Part shown: piece after piece, positions 24,958 through 37,480 of the stretch
How the letters are laid out: each line of letters opens with the position of its first letter
How positions within the stretch are numbered: the stretch's first letter is position 1
Source: Atherix ibis
Taxonomy: Eukaryota; Arthropoda; Insecta; Diptera; Athericidae
Assembly (NCBI GenBank): GCA_958298945.1
Contig: OY282605.1
Coordinates: 1,883,811-1,947,810, forward strand
DNA: 64,000 nt
Direction of reading: 5' to 3'
Position numbers and translations under genes: made by a program
The notes under the pieces: model-generated
Database searches by the model: none
What the model was told of the DNA's origin: nothing
Seen by the model: the letters and a program-made list of their open reading frames with translations, nothing else

Positions 24958-27481
24958 ATTCGTATTTAAATTGAAATATTTAATTTATTTTATATCGAAA
25001 TTTAAACGATCGATTCAAATTTGATTAAGATACATGAACATTCATATATTTACGTTGCTATGATATGGTGGCATGGATCGAGAATCAAATGAAAATTCAA
25101 AATAAAATGAAACATTACCGAAATTGAAGTTAAGGAAAAGCCAGAGCATTCGTATTATGAACTTCCAGAATGTTATATGACCGCAAATACAAATACGAGA
25201 AGACAATCAAAAACTCATTCACGTTCCGGTTATCCTAACCTTCCGGGCAGTATTTGTCCTTCAATGGTTATTCGAATAGACGTGTAAGTAAAGAGTACGT
25301 TTGTAGTCAACGTTTCGGAAATCGAACGGGGCCAAGACCGACCATTCTAGTAGTTAAAGTACGACCAAACTGTTCCACATTGCCTCGAGGTCCTCTTGCA
25401 TAAGAACTTTGGTACAGTTAGAAGTCCTGGCAATAAATTTCATTCGTTCATCTGTAAATACGCATCGTCGCACAACTGCCTCACCATGTAATTACTTCTC
25501 TTCGAAGACATTTTAATAATTGAAACGTTTTGCTGCGAGGCTGGTTACCCAGAATACTGATACGAGGCACCTCGTATCCTTTAAATACGAAATTGATTCG
25601 GTAACGCAGAACAAAGGAGGAAGCCACATGAATACACACGTAGACACGGTAATGTTCGAATGAAGAGATTTATCGTTACTTCATTTCGGATTGGCCTACT
25701 TTAATTCTGACCCGCATACCCAGAATCGAGAAAATATGGCGACCGAAATGGGAACGACAACGCAACAAGTACGGAACCAGGTCATTTCGAACTGATGCCT
25801 TCAATTCTTTTTAAGTAAGACATTCGACAATAATACGGTCCATAGCAATAATTTACAAGTTCAGGCTTCCATTTCTATCTGAGTGAGTGTGGAAGTACTC
25901 AGCTTACCAGTTGTCCTCAATCAAGGGATACTCCTTTTCGTCTTTATCCAAAGTTCGGAAGACTTTCCGAAAACCATTACAAACAATTTCCATAAGAGCA
26001 ACTCCAATGACGCTTTGTTTATGATAGGCCAAGCCGTACAATATACAAGATGTCACATACACCATCTGAGAAGAGCAAACTTTTGGGTTAAACGGTGTTC
26101 GGAAAGTTTCAGCTCTTAAGCTAGTCCAGAGTAGGCAGTAAAACATTTAGAAACGTCTTACGTAGCTGGTGAGTTAGTCAAGCAATGAGCCAAAGGCAAA
26201 TCAACATGACCGAGCACAGTTGAAGATAGAAGGGGATTAGCAGGATATCACATAATTATTCGGAATCACTCCTCGAAAGCAGGGAACAGAATCTCATTCT
26301 GCTTACAGCGACTGAATGTGCAAGTAAGAAGCTACAGTCCTTTTGTTTCGCATATACTTAGTTGTTAGCAATTAATTAAACATTTCTATAGTTAGGCTTG
26401 GAAATCCCGATAAATGTTTTCAGTCTTCAGATACTCCAGACTCACGCCGAATACAGCAGTAGTTGCAGCAGACGACGATTTCGAAAAGTATCCAGGCGCC
26501 TCAGACTATTTTCATAGCGTATGGCGTGGATGGAGAATCGGTATGTGAAAAGGGTAAAATTCTCTAATATACAACAAGATAATGACATTACCGCACGTAA
26601 ATGTTCAAATATTCAATTCTAGAAACTATCCTTCTTATCCCTAGCTTCTGCTTGCTATAACAACCCGGAATCAAGATTCGATGGATTCTTGCGTAGTGAG
26701 AGGCAAATTTTCATTCGTTCGTCTAAATTTCCGTTCGGAAGGGCTCGGGTGTAGCGTACCCAAGGAAGTCGTAAATTTCGAGTGGACTTTTGGGAATGGC
26801 CTCTGTTTTCTTTGCGAGTACAATTCGCATTTCCTTTCTATGAGCACTACTTGGAGAGGGTTGCCTACATTTTCGATTCGTCTGCCAACAAAGCGTAAGC
26901 GATTTTCTTCTAATACATATTAAGGCCACCCCTTGCTGGTAAGGTCAGGAAAAAACTGAAAAAACTAAGACATTAGGGCAGCATCGAATGAAAGGGCTAA
27001 TCGGTGTATGGATACGCACTGTTCTCGACCTAGCCCTCATCAGATCGAAATGACGCGGTTATGGCACGCCACCTGTTGCAATATCTTCATTCGAAGAGGT
27101 GCCGACTCTATTGGCAATTATTGATAGATTGTACCGAAAGTAGCTACTGCAGTTGATCAACCCTCATTCGTGCCAAGTTGAAATAAAAGTTCACACAAAT
27201 GAGTTAGCAGCGGCTTCACGAGGAAGTGTCTGGTGTAAAAATACGGTGAATGGAAATTGAGATTTTCTGTGCTAGTAGTAAATTTATAGCTAAACTTTAC
27301 ATGTTTTTGCTTTTACATCAACTATTCGGAAAAAATGATAACCAACCTCTTCTGATTGACAATAAAAACTACTAATTTTCAAACATTTTAGAATAGATTT
27401 TCTATATAAAGCTAAGAATATTAAATCTGAAAATATTTAAGAAAATTTCACTAACTTTAAAAAGGTTAACAGAAAATCCGC
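24958..27481. other. Non-coding DNA, moderate GC at 25050-27250
   Basis: This is one of the least AT-rich parts of the window and is free of obvious repeats. Open frames of 78-82 codons (25883-26146, 26681-26929) overlap each other on opposite strands and match nothing I recognise. It may be old single-copy sequence such as an intron or regulatory DNA; this cannot be judged from one sequence. Confidence 0.35.
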
Positions 27482-28830
27482 ATTGAACATTTTTACCGAA
27501 AAGTTTTACTGCCCAATTTTAATGGACAAATTTTAACTAACAAATTCTTACTGCCAAAATTTTACTGACGACTTTTTACTGATGAATTTTTACTGATAAT
27601 TTTTATTGCCGCATTTTTACTAATGCAATTTTTTTTTTACCAATAAATTTCTAATTACAAATTTTTACAGACAAATTTTTACGGACAAATTTTTACTGAC
27701 AGACTTTTACTGACAAATTTTTTATTGATAAATTTTTCCTGACAAATTTTTTCTGACAAATTTTTATTGAAAAATTTTCACTGATAAATTTTTACTAACA
27801 AATTTTTACTGACAAATTTTTACTAACAAAATTTACCGGACAAATTTTTACAGGCAACTTTTTAAAAACAAATTTTTATTGACAAATATTTACAGACGAG
27901 TTTCGGCTGACAAATTTTTACTAATAAATTTTTGATGACTAATTTTACGGCCACATTTTTACTGACAAATTTTCACTGACAAATTTTTTCTGACAAATTT
28001 TCACTGAAAAATTTATATTGACAAATTTTTACTGACAAATTTTCACTGACAAATTTTTACTGACAAATTTTTACGGACAAATTTTTACTGGTAAATTTTT
28101 AGTGACAAATTTTCACTGACAAATTTTCATGGACAAGTTTTGACTGACAAATTTTTACTAATAAATATTTAATGACAAGTTTTGCTGGCAAATTTTTTCT
28201 GACAAATTTTTATGGCCAAATTTTGAGGAACAAATTTTTACTGACTAATTTTTACTGACAAATTTTCACTGATAAATTTTCACTGTCATATTTTTACTGA
28301 CAAATTTTTATGGCCAAATTTTAACGGACAAATTTTTACGACCAATTTTTACTAATCAATTTTTATTGACAAATTTTCACTGACAAATTTTTATTGAAAA
28401 ATTTTCACTGACAAATTTTTACTAACAAATTTTTACTGACAAATTTTTACTGACAAACTTTTACAAACAAATTTTTTATTGATAAATTTTTACTAACAAA
28501 TTTTCACTGTTAATTTTTATTGAAAAATTTTCACTAACAAATTTTTACTAACAAATTTTTACTGACAAATTTTTACTGACAAATTTTGACTGATGAATTT
28601 TTACCGACAAACTTTCACAAACGAATTTTTACTGACAAAATTTTACGGACACGTTTTTATTAGTAAATTTTTAATGATAAATTTTAACTGATAAATTTTT
28701 AGTGAAGAATTTTCACTGACGAATTTTCACTGACAAATTTTTTAGGGACAAATTTATGCTAACAACATATTTTTATGAAAATTTTTTTACTGGTAAATAT
28801 TTACTGGGAATATTCACTGAAGAGTTTTAC
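27482..28830. repeat. 14-bp minisatellite, array 3
   Basis: The longest array, about 1.35 kb. Many units are ACTGACAAATTTTT or CACTGACAAATTTT, more uniform in the middle (27960-28560) than at the ends. No bracketing direct repeats were seen. Confidence 0.97.
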
Positions 28831-30899
28831 TCAAAATCTTACGAAATCCATATAAGAAAAAGGATTTAGAATATTTTCTAGAAAAAATGTTCATTATTTT
28901 CTTTGTCGAAAAAGCTTTAATTTACGTATTAATTCGAATGTAGCAGGACTACTGATTTCAACTTAGATTTTTGCTGACTATAGACGCTTTTCACAGTTCA
29001 TTCGTTTTTTCATTCCCACGCTCCATATTTCAATAAAATTCTGCGAATATTTTTCGATTAAACTTAAGTTGTGCTACTATGATTGGAATTCTAATGGGAA
29101 GAATTTAACCGGAAACATGGAAGATTGTTCAAGATTTCACTTATTCACATTCCTTTCAATTCAATTTGGCTGATCAGCAATGGTTCCTTAAATAAAAATT
29201 ACAATTTGCTGACTGGTAGTCTTCCACAAATTGCCAAGCATTTTCTTCTGAATAGATGTAAAGGGATATGTAATAAGGATAAATTGAAGTACCGCGTTGG
29301 TTACTAATCCGACATTGCCTTTTTTTCCTGTGAATAAATTTGATTTAATTCGAAATTATTTTTTATAGAAGAAAACTTACAATTGTAAATGATTAGAAAA
29401 ATGGAATAACAATTCAATTGGGAGGATTTATTTTATTTTTAAGTGGAAAATTATCTTATTTTTATATAAATGGATACATTAGTATGTGAATGCTTATATG
29501 TATGTTAATAGTCAATAGATTCGATAGTCAATTTTTCGTAAACAATTTCTTCAAAAATAATTTTTGTCTTGAATTGCAATAACTTATTTCCTAATAGGAT
29601 TAGAACAAAATACCTGATGCCATTTAGATAATAATACAGATGAAGACATTCGGTGAGAAATTGCGCTTGAAAATATAAAATAATATAAATCCTTTGGCCG
29701 AAAGAGACGTATCCGAAGAAAATAATTTCATCATGGCTTACATTAAAAGGAAGCTACAAAAGAGTATATGGCAGCAAATTTTTACTGCCATCGAGTATGT
29801 GCCTTGAGAAGGCATCATTACAAGGAACTGTAGAGACAAGGATTAGTGCTATGGTGTACTTGGTATTCTAGATAGTTTTTGTATGCACGTAGATATAATT
29901 CAGCGAGATTTATATATTTTGGCACACTCATATCTTATGCAGTATGCGAGGGTCTTTAGCTTCATATTGTAGTATTACGAGTACTCATCCGGTTAAACTT
30001 GAATATCCTTACAATCCAGCTGGCACTAGGAATCCTTCTCGGTCGTCTCCTCTTTATCTATGATGAGAGAATCACTATTCATCGGCACCAGCCACTACTG
30101 ACTGAGACCGGAAGAGAATGCAAATAAATCGCCAGAATTTACGATTGTGGAAAAATGGAGCATAAATTTTGGAAAATTCTGCCATACTTTTGGGACAATG
30201 CAACCTAGACAATCGGATGTCGACATTTGCAAATATATTTGTTCACTAAATTCAAGATATCATTGACAATTGCGGAGGACAAAATTCCTCGAAAGGTCGG
30301 CTCCTAAGATCTATCATGAATGGTAATACGATGGTGGAAAATCAGTAACTGATGGTAGTTATGAGCAAAATAGTGATTGTTAATAATAGCATTTTTATGA
30401 CTCTAAAACTATTTCCTTTGAGAATTTTGTGCACGGAATAGAAAAAGTAGAAAAACTAAAATAATAGAAAATGAATTGCAAAGGCGGGAATGTTAGTTCT
30501 AAAATAAGATGAAAACATGTGGGATCACCCTTAAACTGTTCCATATAATTTTCTTGTATTATCTTTGTTTTATTTTTAGATTCCGAAAGCATTCTTAGAT
30601 GTATGGCTAGCAGATATTTTCATTGTACACGTGCGCAAACAAGTAACTATATTGGTTGGTAGCCTATTCAACAATATATTATGCTGTCAATTTTTATGGT
30701 TTATTCGATTCCTTTGGTATCTTGGATTCCATACGAAATGGCTCTCAAATCGTAAAACTAACCCTTGAACGAAGATAATCGAAACCCAAGTAAAGGCCAT
30801 TGGGGGATTGTTTTGACTTACTTATTAACGAGATTAGACCTGGTAACCACCACCTTTTCGTCCTTAGATATTGCTAAATCGTTATCGGCAATGAAAACC
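28831..30899. other. Non-coding DNA between arrays 3 and 4
   Basis: No gene or element is recognised. A single GCAGCAAATTTTTACTGCC stretch at about 29771 is a stray unit-like sequence. Confidence 0.4.
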
Positions 30900-31098
30900 C
30901 AGTCTGTTATCTAAAATAACTATTTCCTCCATAAGGAACTTTCTAAAATACCGTAACCTCCCCCACCCTTACTGCGGTAAGGATTGGAACAATAAAGCTA
31001 TCGGCAATAGTACGAATGGAAATATAAATTTTTTATGAATTTTCAAAAGTGACATTTACAGGTAAATCGGTATTAAGCATTTATTAAATAAGTCCGAG
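30900..31098. repeat. Left direct repeat bracketing array 4
   Basis: About 200 bp starting near GTTATCTAAA and ending AAGTCCGAG, repeated in the same orientation at 32394-32599. The long shared core includes AGTACGAATGGAAATATAA and GCATTTATTAAATAAGTC. It has a C-rich stretch near 30957. Confidence 0.93.
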
Positions 31099-31100
31099 CG

Positions 31101-32379
31101 GGCAAGTTTTTACTAACAAATCTTTTTTGAAAATTGTTACTGACGAATTCTTACTAATAAATTTTTAATAACGCAATTTTTATTAACGTATTTTTAACTG
31201 TAAAATTTTTACTAACAAATTTTAAATCATACATTTTTACTGATGAATTTTCACTCACAAATGCAAGCTAACAAATTTAATCTAACAAATTTTTACTGAC
31301 AAATTTTTACCCACACATTTTTAAGATAAATTTTTACTAATAAATTTTTACTAATAAATTTTTACTGATAAACTTTCCCTCACAAATTGTTACGACAAAT
31401 TTTCTAACAAATTTTTAGTGACAAATTTTCACTGATAAATTTTTGCTAATAAATTTTTTATGACAAATTTTAATGGACACATTTTTACTGACAAATTTTT
31501 TTTGACAAATTTTCACTGGTAAATTTTTACTGACAAATTTTTACTGACAAATTTTCACTGACAAATTTTCACTGGTAAATTTTTACTGACAAATTTTTAC
31601 TGACAAATGTTTACTGATAAATTTTAGCTAACAAATTTTTACTCACATATTTTCACTGACAAATTTTCATGGACAAGTTTTTACTGACAAATTTTTATTA
31701 ATAAATTTTTAATGATAAATTTTACTGGTAAATTTTTACTGACAAACTTTTATGGCCAAATTTTTACGGACTAATTTTTACGACAAATTTTTGCTAATCA
31801 ATTTTTAATAACAAATTTTTACGGACAAATTTTTACTCACAAATTTTTACTAATAAATTTTTAATGACAAATTTTGAAGGACACATTTTTACTGACAAAT
31901 TTTCCCTAACAAATTCTAACTAACAAATTTTTACTGACAAATTTTTATCGCCAAATTTTAACGGAAAATTTGTAACGACAAATTTCGACTAATGAATTTT
32001 TAATGAGAAATTTTCACTAACAAACTTTCACTGACAAATTTTCACTGACCAATTTTCACTGACAAATTTTCACTGACAAATTTTTACTGACAAATTTTCC
32101 GTGGCAAGTTTTTACTACCAAATTTATACTAACAAATTTTTACTGACTAATTTTTACTGATGAATTTTTGCTGACAAACTTTTACAAATGAATTTATATT
32201 TACAAATTTTTACGGACATGTTTTTGCTGACAAATTTTCACCACTAAATTTTTAATGACAAATTTTTACAGACAAATGTTTACTGACAAATGTTCACTGA
32301 CAATTTTTCACTGACAAATTTTTACTGACAAAATTTGCTGAAATATTTTTACAGATGAATTTTTACTGACAAATTTTTA
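31101..32379. repeat. 14-bp minisatellite, array 4
   Basis: About 1.28 kb of units close to ACTGACAAATTTTT, filling almost exactly the space between two copies of a 200-bp direct repeat. Confidence 0.97.
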
Positions 32380-32393
32380 GGGCACCGCAAAGC

Positions 32394-32599
32394 CACTTTG
32401 TTATCTAAAGTAACTATTTCCTCCGTAAGGAATTTTTTTAAATAGCCCCTCCCCCTCCCTCCCCTTTCAGCGGTATGGACTTGAACAATAAACTATCGGC
32501 AAAAGTACGAATGGAAATATAATTTTTTTATAAATTTTCAAAAGTGGCATTTACAAGTACAATAAATTGGCTATTAAGCATTTATTAAATAAGTCTGAG
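32394..32599. repeat. Right direct repeat bracketing array 4
   Basis: Second copy of the repeat at 30900-31098, with scattered substitutions and small indels and a longer C-rich run near 32447. Confidence 0.93.
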
Positions 32600-35500
32600 T
32601 ATTAGTCAAGGATTTATAATCAAATTAACCTAGTATGCCAGGAATGAAAATGATTTCAAAAACTGGTATTGCTTAAAAAAAATAAAACTTTACCCAAAAT
32701 CCTTTATTGAAAAGACAGGCAATTTCGATAAATAACAACACAGTTCATGGGAAAATTATTAGAGTTTTTACAAGTTGTTAAAACTTTCAATTTTATTTCA
32801 GTTCAATGTTATTCTCCTATTTTACTGGCAATATCATAAAATGCAAACATTCATATTTGTTAAATCGTATAATAAAAATTCTATGGTTACATGGAAGTCA
32901 ATTTTTGCTGTAATATATTTTTAAATGTCCATATAAGTATTTGGCTCAGTTAAAAGTTTATTCACTCAACCCACTACTTGTTATCCGTTCTGATTATTTT
33001 CGAATCTTTTTTAAAAAATTTGTTAATCTTTCTTTTAATTTGTTATTAAAAAAAAAACAGATCCGAACAATGGGGTCTGTCCGAGAAAAAAGATTGTTTT
33101 TTATGGTTGAAATTCACACATAAATATGTGTGATGGTGGCAACTACTATGTTCGTGATTTATGGACCATAAATTTGGCAATAATTCGATAATTCGGTTTG
33201 TTCATCCTGCTCCGTTTTGCGTACGGCGATCTGTACGACCACAATCGGTCAATGGTGGTGGCCTGTTTACATATCAGCCCCTGTACCACGCACTCTAAAG
33301 AAATCGAACGGAATATGGTGTTGGGCTATCTAGGGGATGATAAAAGACCAAAGTAAACCATATTGGACAGCGATAGCTTTATCTGTACGACGGGATCGAG
33401 CAAAGTGAAATATCGCATCAAACTGTGCCGCCTTTGTACGAATGTTCTCGGCGAAATTTTCGCATTTCAATTTTTCAATCGATTCAGAATGGCAAATTGA
33501 GAGGAAATGAAATGTTTTATGATTTTATATTCTCTGTATGCTGTGCACCGGGTACAGCGATGCATTCTGCATACTTAATAGCCATGTATCCTCTGTACGG
33601 GGGTAGTCAAGTACATACCCACATCCAAGTAGATACATGTGAACAAGTATGAGTATACCCTCCGCTGGGTATTGTAGTGCTAATAATTGCCTCCTCTAAC
33701 TTGAGTCCTTCCTCAATATACTTTCCATTCCTTCTGCATTTTTCTTCTACTACTTTTATCAAAACCCTATCGAATAATATGCATAATTTTCCTCACAACC
33801 CCGGACAATTTATAATATTTTTTCTATTTTATTTATTTTTCAATAACCTTAAAACTATGTGTATAGAAAAGGACATATTGGAACAAATTGCATTCACGTT
33901 CTATTGTTAAACTATCTGAGGATCTGCAGATCTGAAAATATTATAGTAATTTGCCATGAACCAACAAACGATTTAGCGAAAATCGAAATCGTACAAAATT
34001 GAAATTCGTTGAATTTTGCATTTTGATCAAATTTGAAATTTCATTTCGGATTTATTCAAATTGGTGGCAATGCCATGTTTCAATAATTTTATGAATCACA
34101 TTTTTATTTAAAATTTATTGAGATTTTTTATAATTTTTTTAGTTTGGACAATGGGTAAAAAATATTACTTAGAGAAAATAGAATTTTTATCGTCAATATT
34201 CTTTTTGAACATAGAAAAAAATCGAAATAAATAAACACAATACATTAATACATGATCGTTCTTAAAGCAACAAATCTTCTTCTCATATTAATTTAAGATC
34301 CTTTGGCCTAAAACTATTGTTGGTCATTTTTCATAGTCGTACATCATACAATCCGCCATTTATGGTGCCCTTCGGGGAACGTTAGTTACTTGCCGCCTAT
34401 CTATTGCCGTTTATAGCTAGTTATCCACCGCAAGCCATGATTACCCACCGAGTTTTTATTATTCCTCATTTCGTAATTTTTTATATTTTTTTTTTCAGCG
34501 TTACTTGCCAACGTCTCTTTACAAAATCTCAGCTACTACTCTTTATAGACATCATGCATCATGGTATCTATACTGACCAACCACCCCAGTCCTCATTTTC
34601 TTGACAGTCACAAATCCGTTGTGGTTCTTTGGTATCCTTTCGTTATTTTATTATGCCCGAACTGTTAACCTCGCACAGAATCCTTTTAGATATATTATGT
34701 CAGGGCTTGTTGCCTTTAGACGCTTTACGAGCTTTCGTTTTTGTGGTTTCACTGTCGACTATATTTAGCGGTTGCATTTTCTCTCTTTCTACATCCTTAT
34801 GCGATGGAACAAGTCCTCAATTCTTTTATGAAGTTTCTTTAAAATTATCTACCCATATTTACTTGTTTATCTGTTGGGGTTTTTTGTTTATTCATTTTTT
34901 TTCGGACAAGAATAAGAAAAAAAAACAACTTTATCTTTGGATGATGGAGCAGTTGTTTTTGAAATGCAATGTAACTGCAGATAAGATGTTATTCGCTGCC
35001 AACACCAGTTGTCCGTTTATCCTATGGTGACACATGATAAATCCTTGCAACCAAACTGCACTGAAATCTAGTCAAACACTATGCAAACAGCTTATGGCTA
35101 TTTGTTTATGTATCATCACAACCTTTTCAATAGTCGTCCTTTTCCTATCTGCTCCCTACCGATGTAAGCATATCTGCTCTTTTGAAAGAGAAAAACTAAT
35201 TTTCAATGTCGTTACTTTTTAAATGTGATCAGAAAATATACCAACTTGTAAGGTATTCTTCTACTCATCTATTGGATAGGAAAAAGTAGTATTAGTTTTC
35301 TAAAAAGGCAAATCTTAAAAAGCTTTAGAAAATTAAAATTAAAAATTATATATGGTATGCATTCTGGATAAGTTCTAATAGTAAATTATGTTTTCCCATG
35401 GCGTTTAGTGAGTTTCAAAAAGCTTTTACAAATGGGTGAGTAGCTTAGAAATTTCTATTAAAATCAATTTCAAAATGTCAATGATGGTGATTCACTCGAT

Positions 35501-36000
35501 TAATAATTTCCTTTCGATGACTGCTCTCAAATGAGCTATTAAATTACCTTTTAATTATACGAAAGACATCTAAGAAAGTGTCACGTGCACTGGTACGAAA
35601 CCAGCAACCGGTAGGTAAACTCATTTGTTGCAAGATATGCGATGAGAGTACCTGAGCAATGCTGCCAATGATGCCAACATGCTTCTAATTTAGATTGTGA
35701 ATCTAAAACTAATTATCAACTTAATAATTACGAGCACATCAATGCTTTGCGGAACTTCTACCAACTCGTTTCCTTATTCATTAAATTGAATGAAGTCATA
35801 AGCCCATCTACTCGTACAATGAGTAATTTATGAAAATTACCTTACTTTAAAATGTATAAAAATATGAGCGTTTTAAGATAGTTTTTCATTTATTTGTGCT
35901 ATTTTGAATAGATAAGAAATGCATAATACAAATCGATAGATAATCGTTAAATAAAAACTTAATTTTATCACATAACAATAACTTAACATACAGGGTTGAT
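32600..36000. other. Non-coding DNA, no element identified
   Basis: 33130-33660 and 34340-35230 are less AT-rich than average. An open frame of 133 codons (34629-35030) is rich in Phe, Leu, Ser and Cys and resembles no known protein; it has two hydrophobic stretches, but chance is the simpler explanation. No terminal repeats and no RNA genes were recognised. Confidence 0.35.
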
Positions 36001-36011
36001 CACAATTTATT

Positions 36012-37480
36012 ATGGAACATCTAACGCCGCGACAACGTCTTAAAATTAAAATATTTTTTTAAAATAATTGTTCAATTGTGATTACGTGGAGAAAAATACG
36101 TGAAAAATTTTTACTGATAAATTTTCGCTCACAAAATTTTACTGACAAATTTTTACTGCCAAACTTTTACGGATAAGTTTTTACTAACAAATTTTGCTAA
36201 AAGTTACTGACGAAAATTTACTGATGAAGTTCTACTGACGAATTTTTACCGACAAATTTTTACTGACAAATTTTTACGGACAAATTTTTACTGACAAATT
36301 TTTACTCATAATCTTTTACTCACAAATTTTTGCTAACAAATATTTACTGACAAATTTTTACTGGTAAATTTTTGCTCACAAATTTTTGCGGACAAGTTTT
36401 TACTGACGAATTTTTATTGACAAATTTTTGCTAAGAAATTTTTAATGATGAATTTTAACAGATAAATTTTTACTGAGAAACTGTTACTGATGAATTTTTA
36501 CAGCAATATTTTACAGACCAATTTTTATGGACAAGATTTTACTCACAATTTTTTTCTAAAAATTGTTATTGACGAAGTTTTCCTGACGAATTTTTATTAA
36601 CAAATTTTTACTGACAAATTTTTATTCACAAATTTTTACTCATAAATTTTTGCTGACAAATTTTTACTGATAAATTTTTACTGACAAATTTTTACTGACA
36701 AACTTTTACTGATGAATTTTTACGAACAAGTTTTTACTGTCAAAATTTTCTTAAAATTGTTACTGACGAATTTTTACTGATCAAGCTTTACTGTTAAATT
36801 TTTACGGACATATTTTTAGGTACAATTTGTACAGATAAACATTTACTAAAGAATTTTACAGCAAACATTTACTAAAAAATTTTACTGACGAAGTTTTATT
36901 GAAGAATTTTTTCTGAAGCATTTTTACTAACACAATTTTTACTGAAAATTTTTATAGCAAACTTTTACAGAAGAATTTTTACTGTCAAATTTTTGCTGAA
37001 AATTGTCACTGAAGAATTCTTACTGACGAATGTTTAATGACAAATTTTTGCGGACAAATTTTTAAGGACAAACTTAAACAAACAGATTTTACTGCAGATC
37101 TTTACAGCGAACTTTTACTAACAAATTTTTTTTTAAATTTTTACAGACGAAGTTTCATTGACGAATTTTTACTGATGTATTTTAACTAAAAAAATTTTAC
37201 TCAGAAATTGTTACTAACTAATTTTTACGGACAAATTTGTACAGACAAGTTTTACTATTAACAGAACAACCACTTTTGAGGCCCTGAAAATCCTCAACTG
37301 ATTCACCAAAGAGCACTACAACCTCGTAGAGTGAATGTATGTTACGGTTTTTTGTCCATATTTCTTTGAGGATGCTGGAGGCAATGGTGTAACAGTTACT
37401 TTCGGGACATGTTCGAAAACTTTCCTCTGCCCGAATTGGATCAATTAGACCTACAGAACATGTGGCAAACTTTTATATTT
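36012..37480 (+). mobile_element. DUF4817-type transposase gene split by array 5 (T4)
   Basis: The ATG at 36012 begins MEHLTPRQRLKIKIFF, stop, NNCSIVITWRKIRE, a recognisable N-terminal helix-turn-helix start for this class. The frame then runs into the 14-bp minisatellite (36101-37258). Directly after the array, transposase sequence resumes: LKILN-type ENPQ block, RRVNVCYGF (about 37325), EDAGGNGVTVT in shifted frames, and RDMFENFPLPELDQLDLQNM (about 37400-37460), where the frame ends before the second catalytic Asp block. The catalytic core is therefore incomplete and the whole is dead. The array occupies the place of the second HTH and the first catalytic block. Confidence 0.8.
36101..37258. 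repeat. 14-bp minisatellite, array 5
   Basis: About 1.16 kb, the most diverged array, with TTTTCTAAAAATTGTTATTG variants also seen in arrays 1 and 2. It starts at a GAAAAATACGTGA junction similar to that of array 1 and lies inside a transposase relic. Confidence 0.95.

Noticed and set aside
30900..32599. LTR retrotransposon with 200-bp LTRs
   Set aside because: No TG...CA ends, primer-binding site, polypurine tract or coding sequence; the interior is only 14-bp repeats.
34629..35030. 133-codon gene for a membrane protein
   Set aside because: Hydrophobic composition is expected from T-rich DNA; no recognised domain, no neighbouring exon signals.
35585..35640. Possible tRNA T-arm (CTGGTTTCGTACCAG on the minus strand)
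   Set aside because: The loop does not fit the conserved TTCRA pattern and no cloverleaf can be built around it.
15964..37258. CRISPR-like arrays (short repeats in several blocks)
   Set aside because: The 14-bp units are contiguous with no unique spacers and lie in a eukaryotic transposon-rich region; they are minisatellites.
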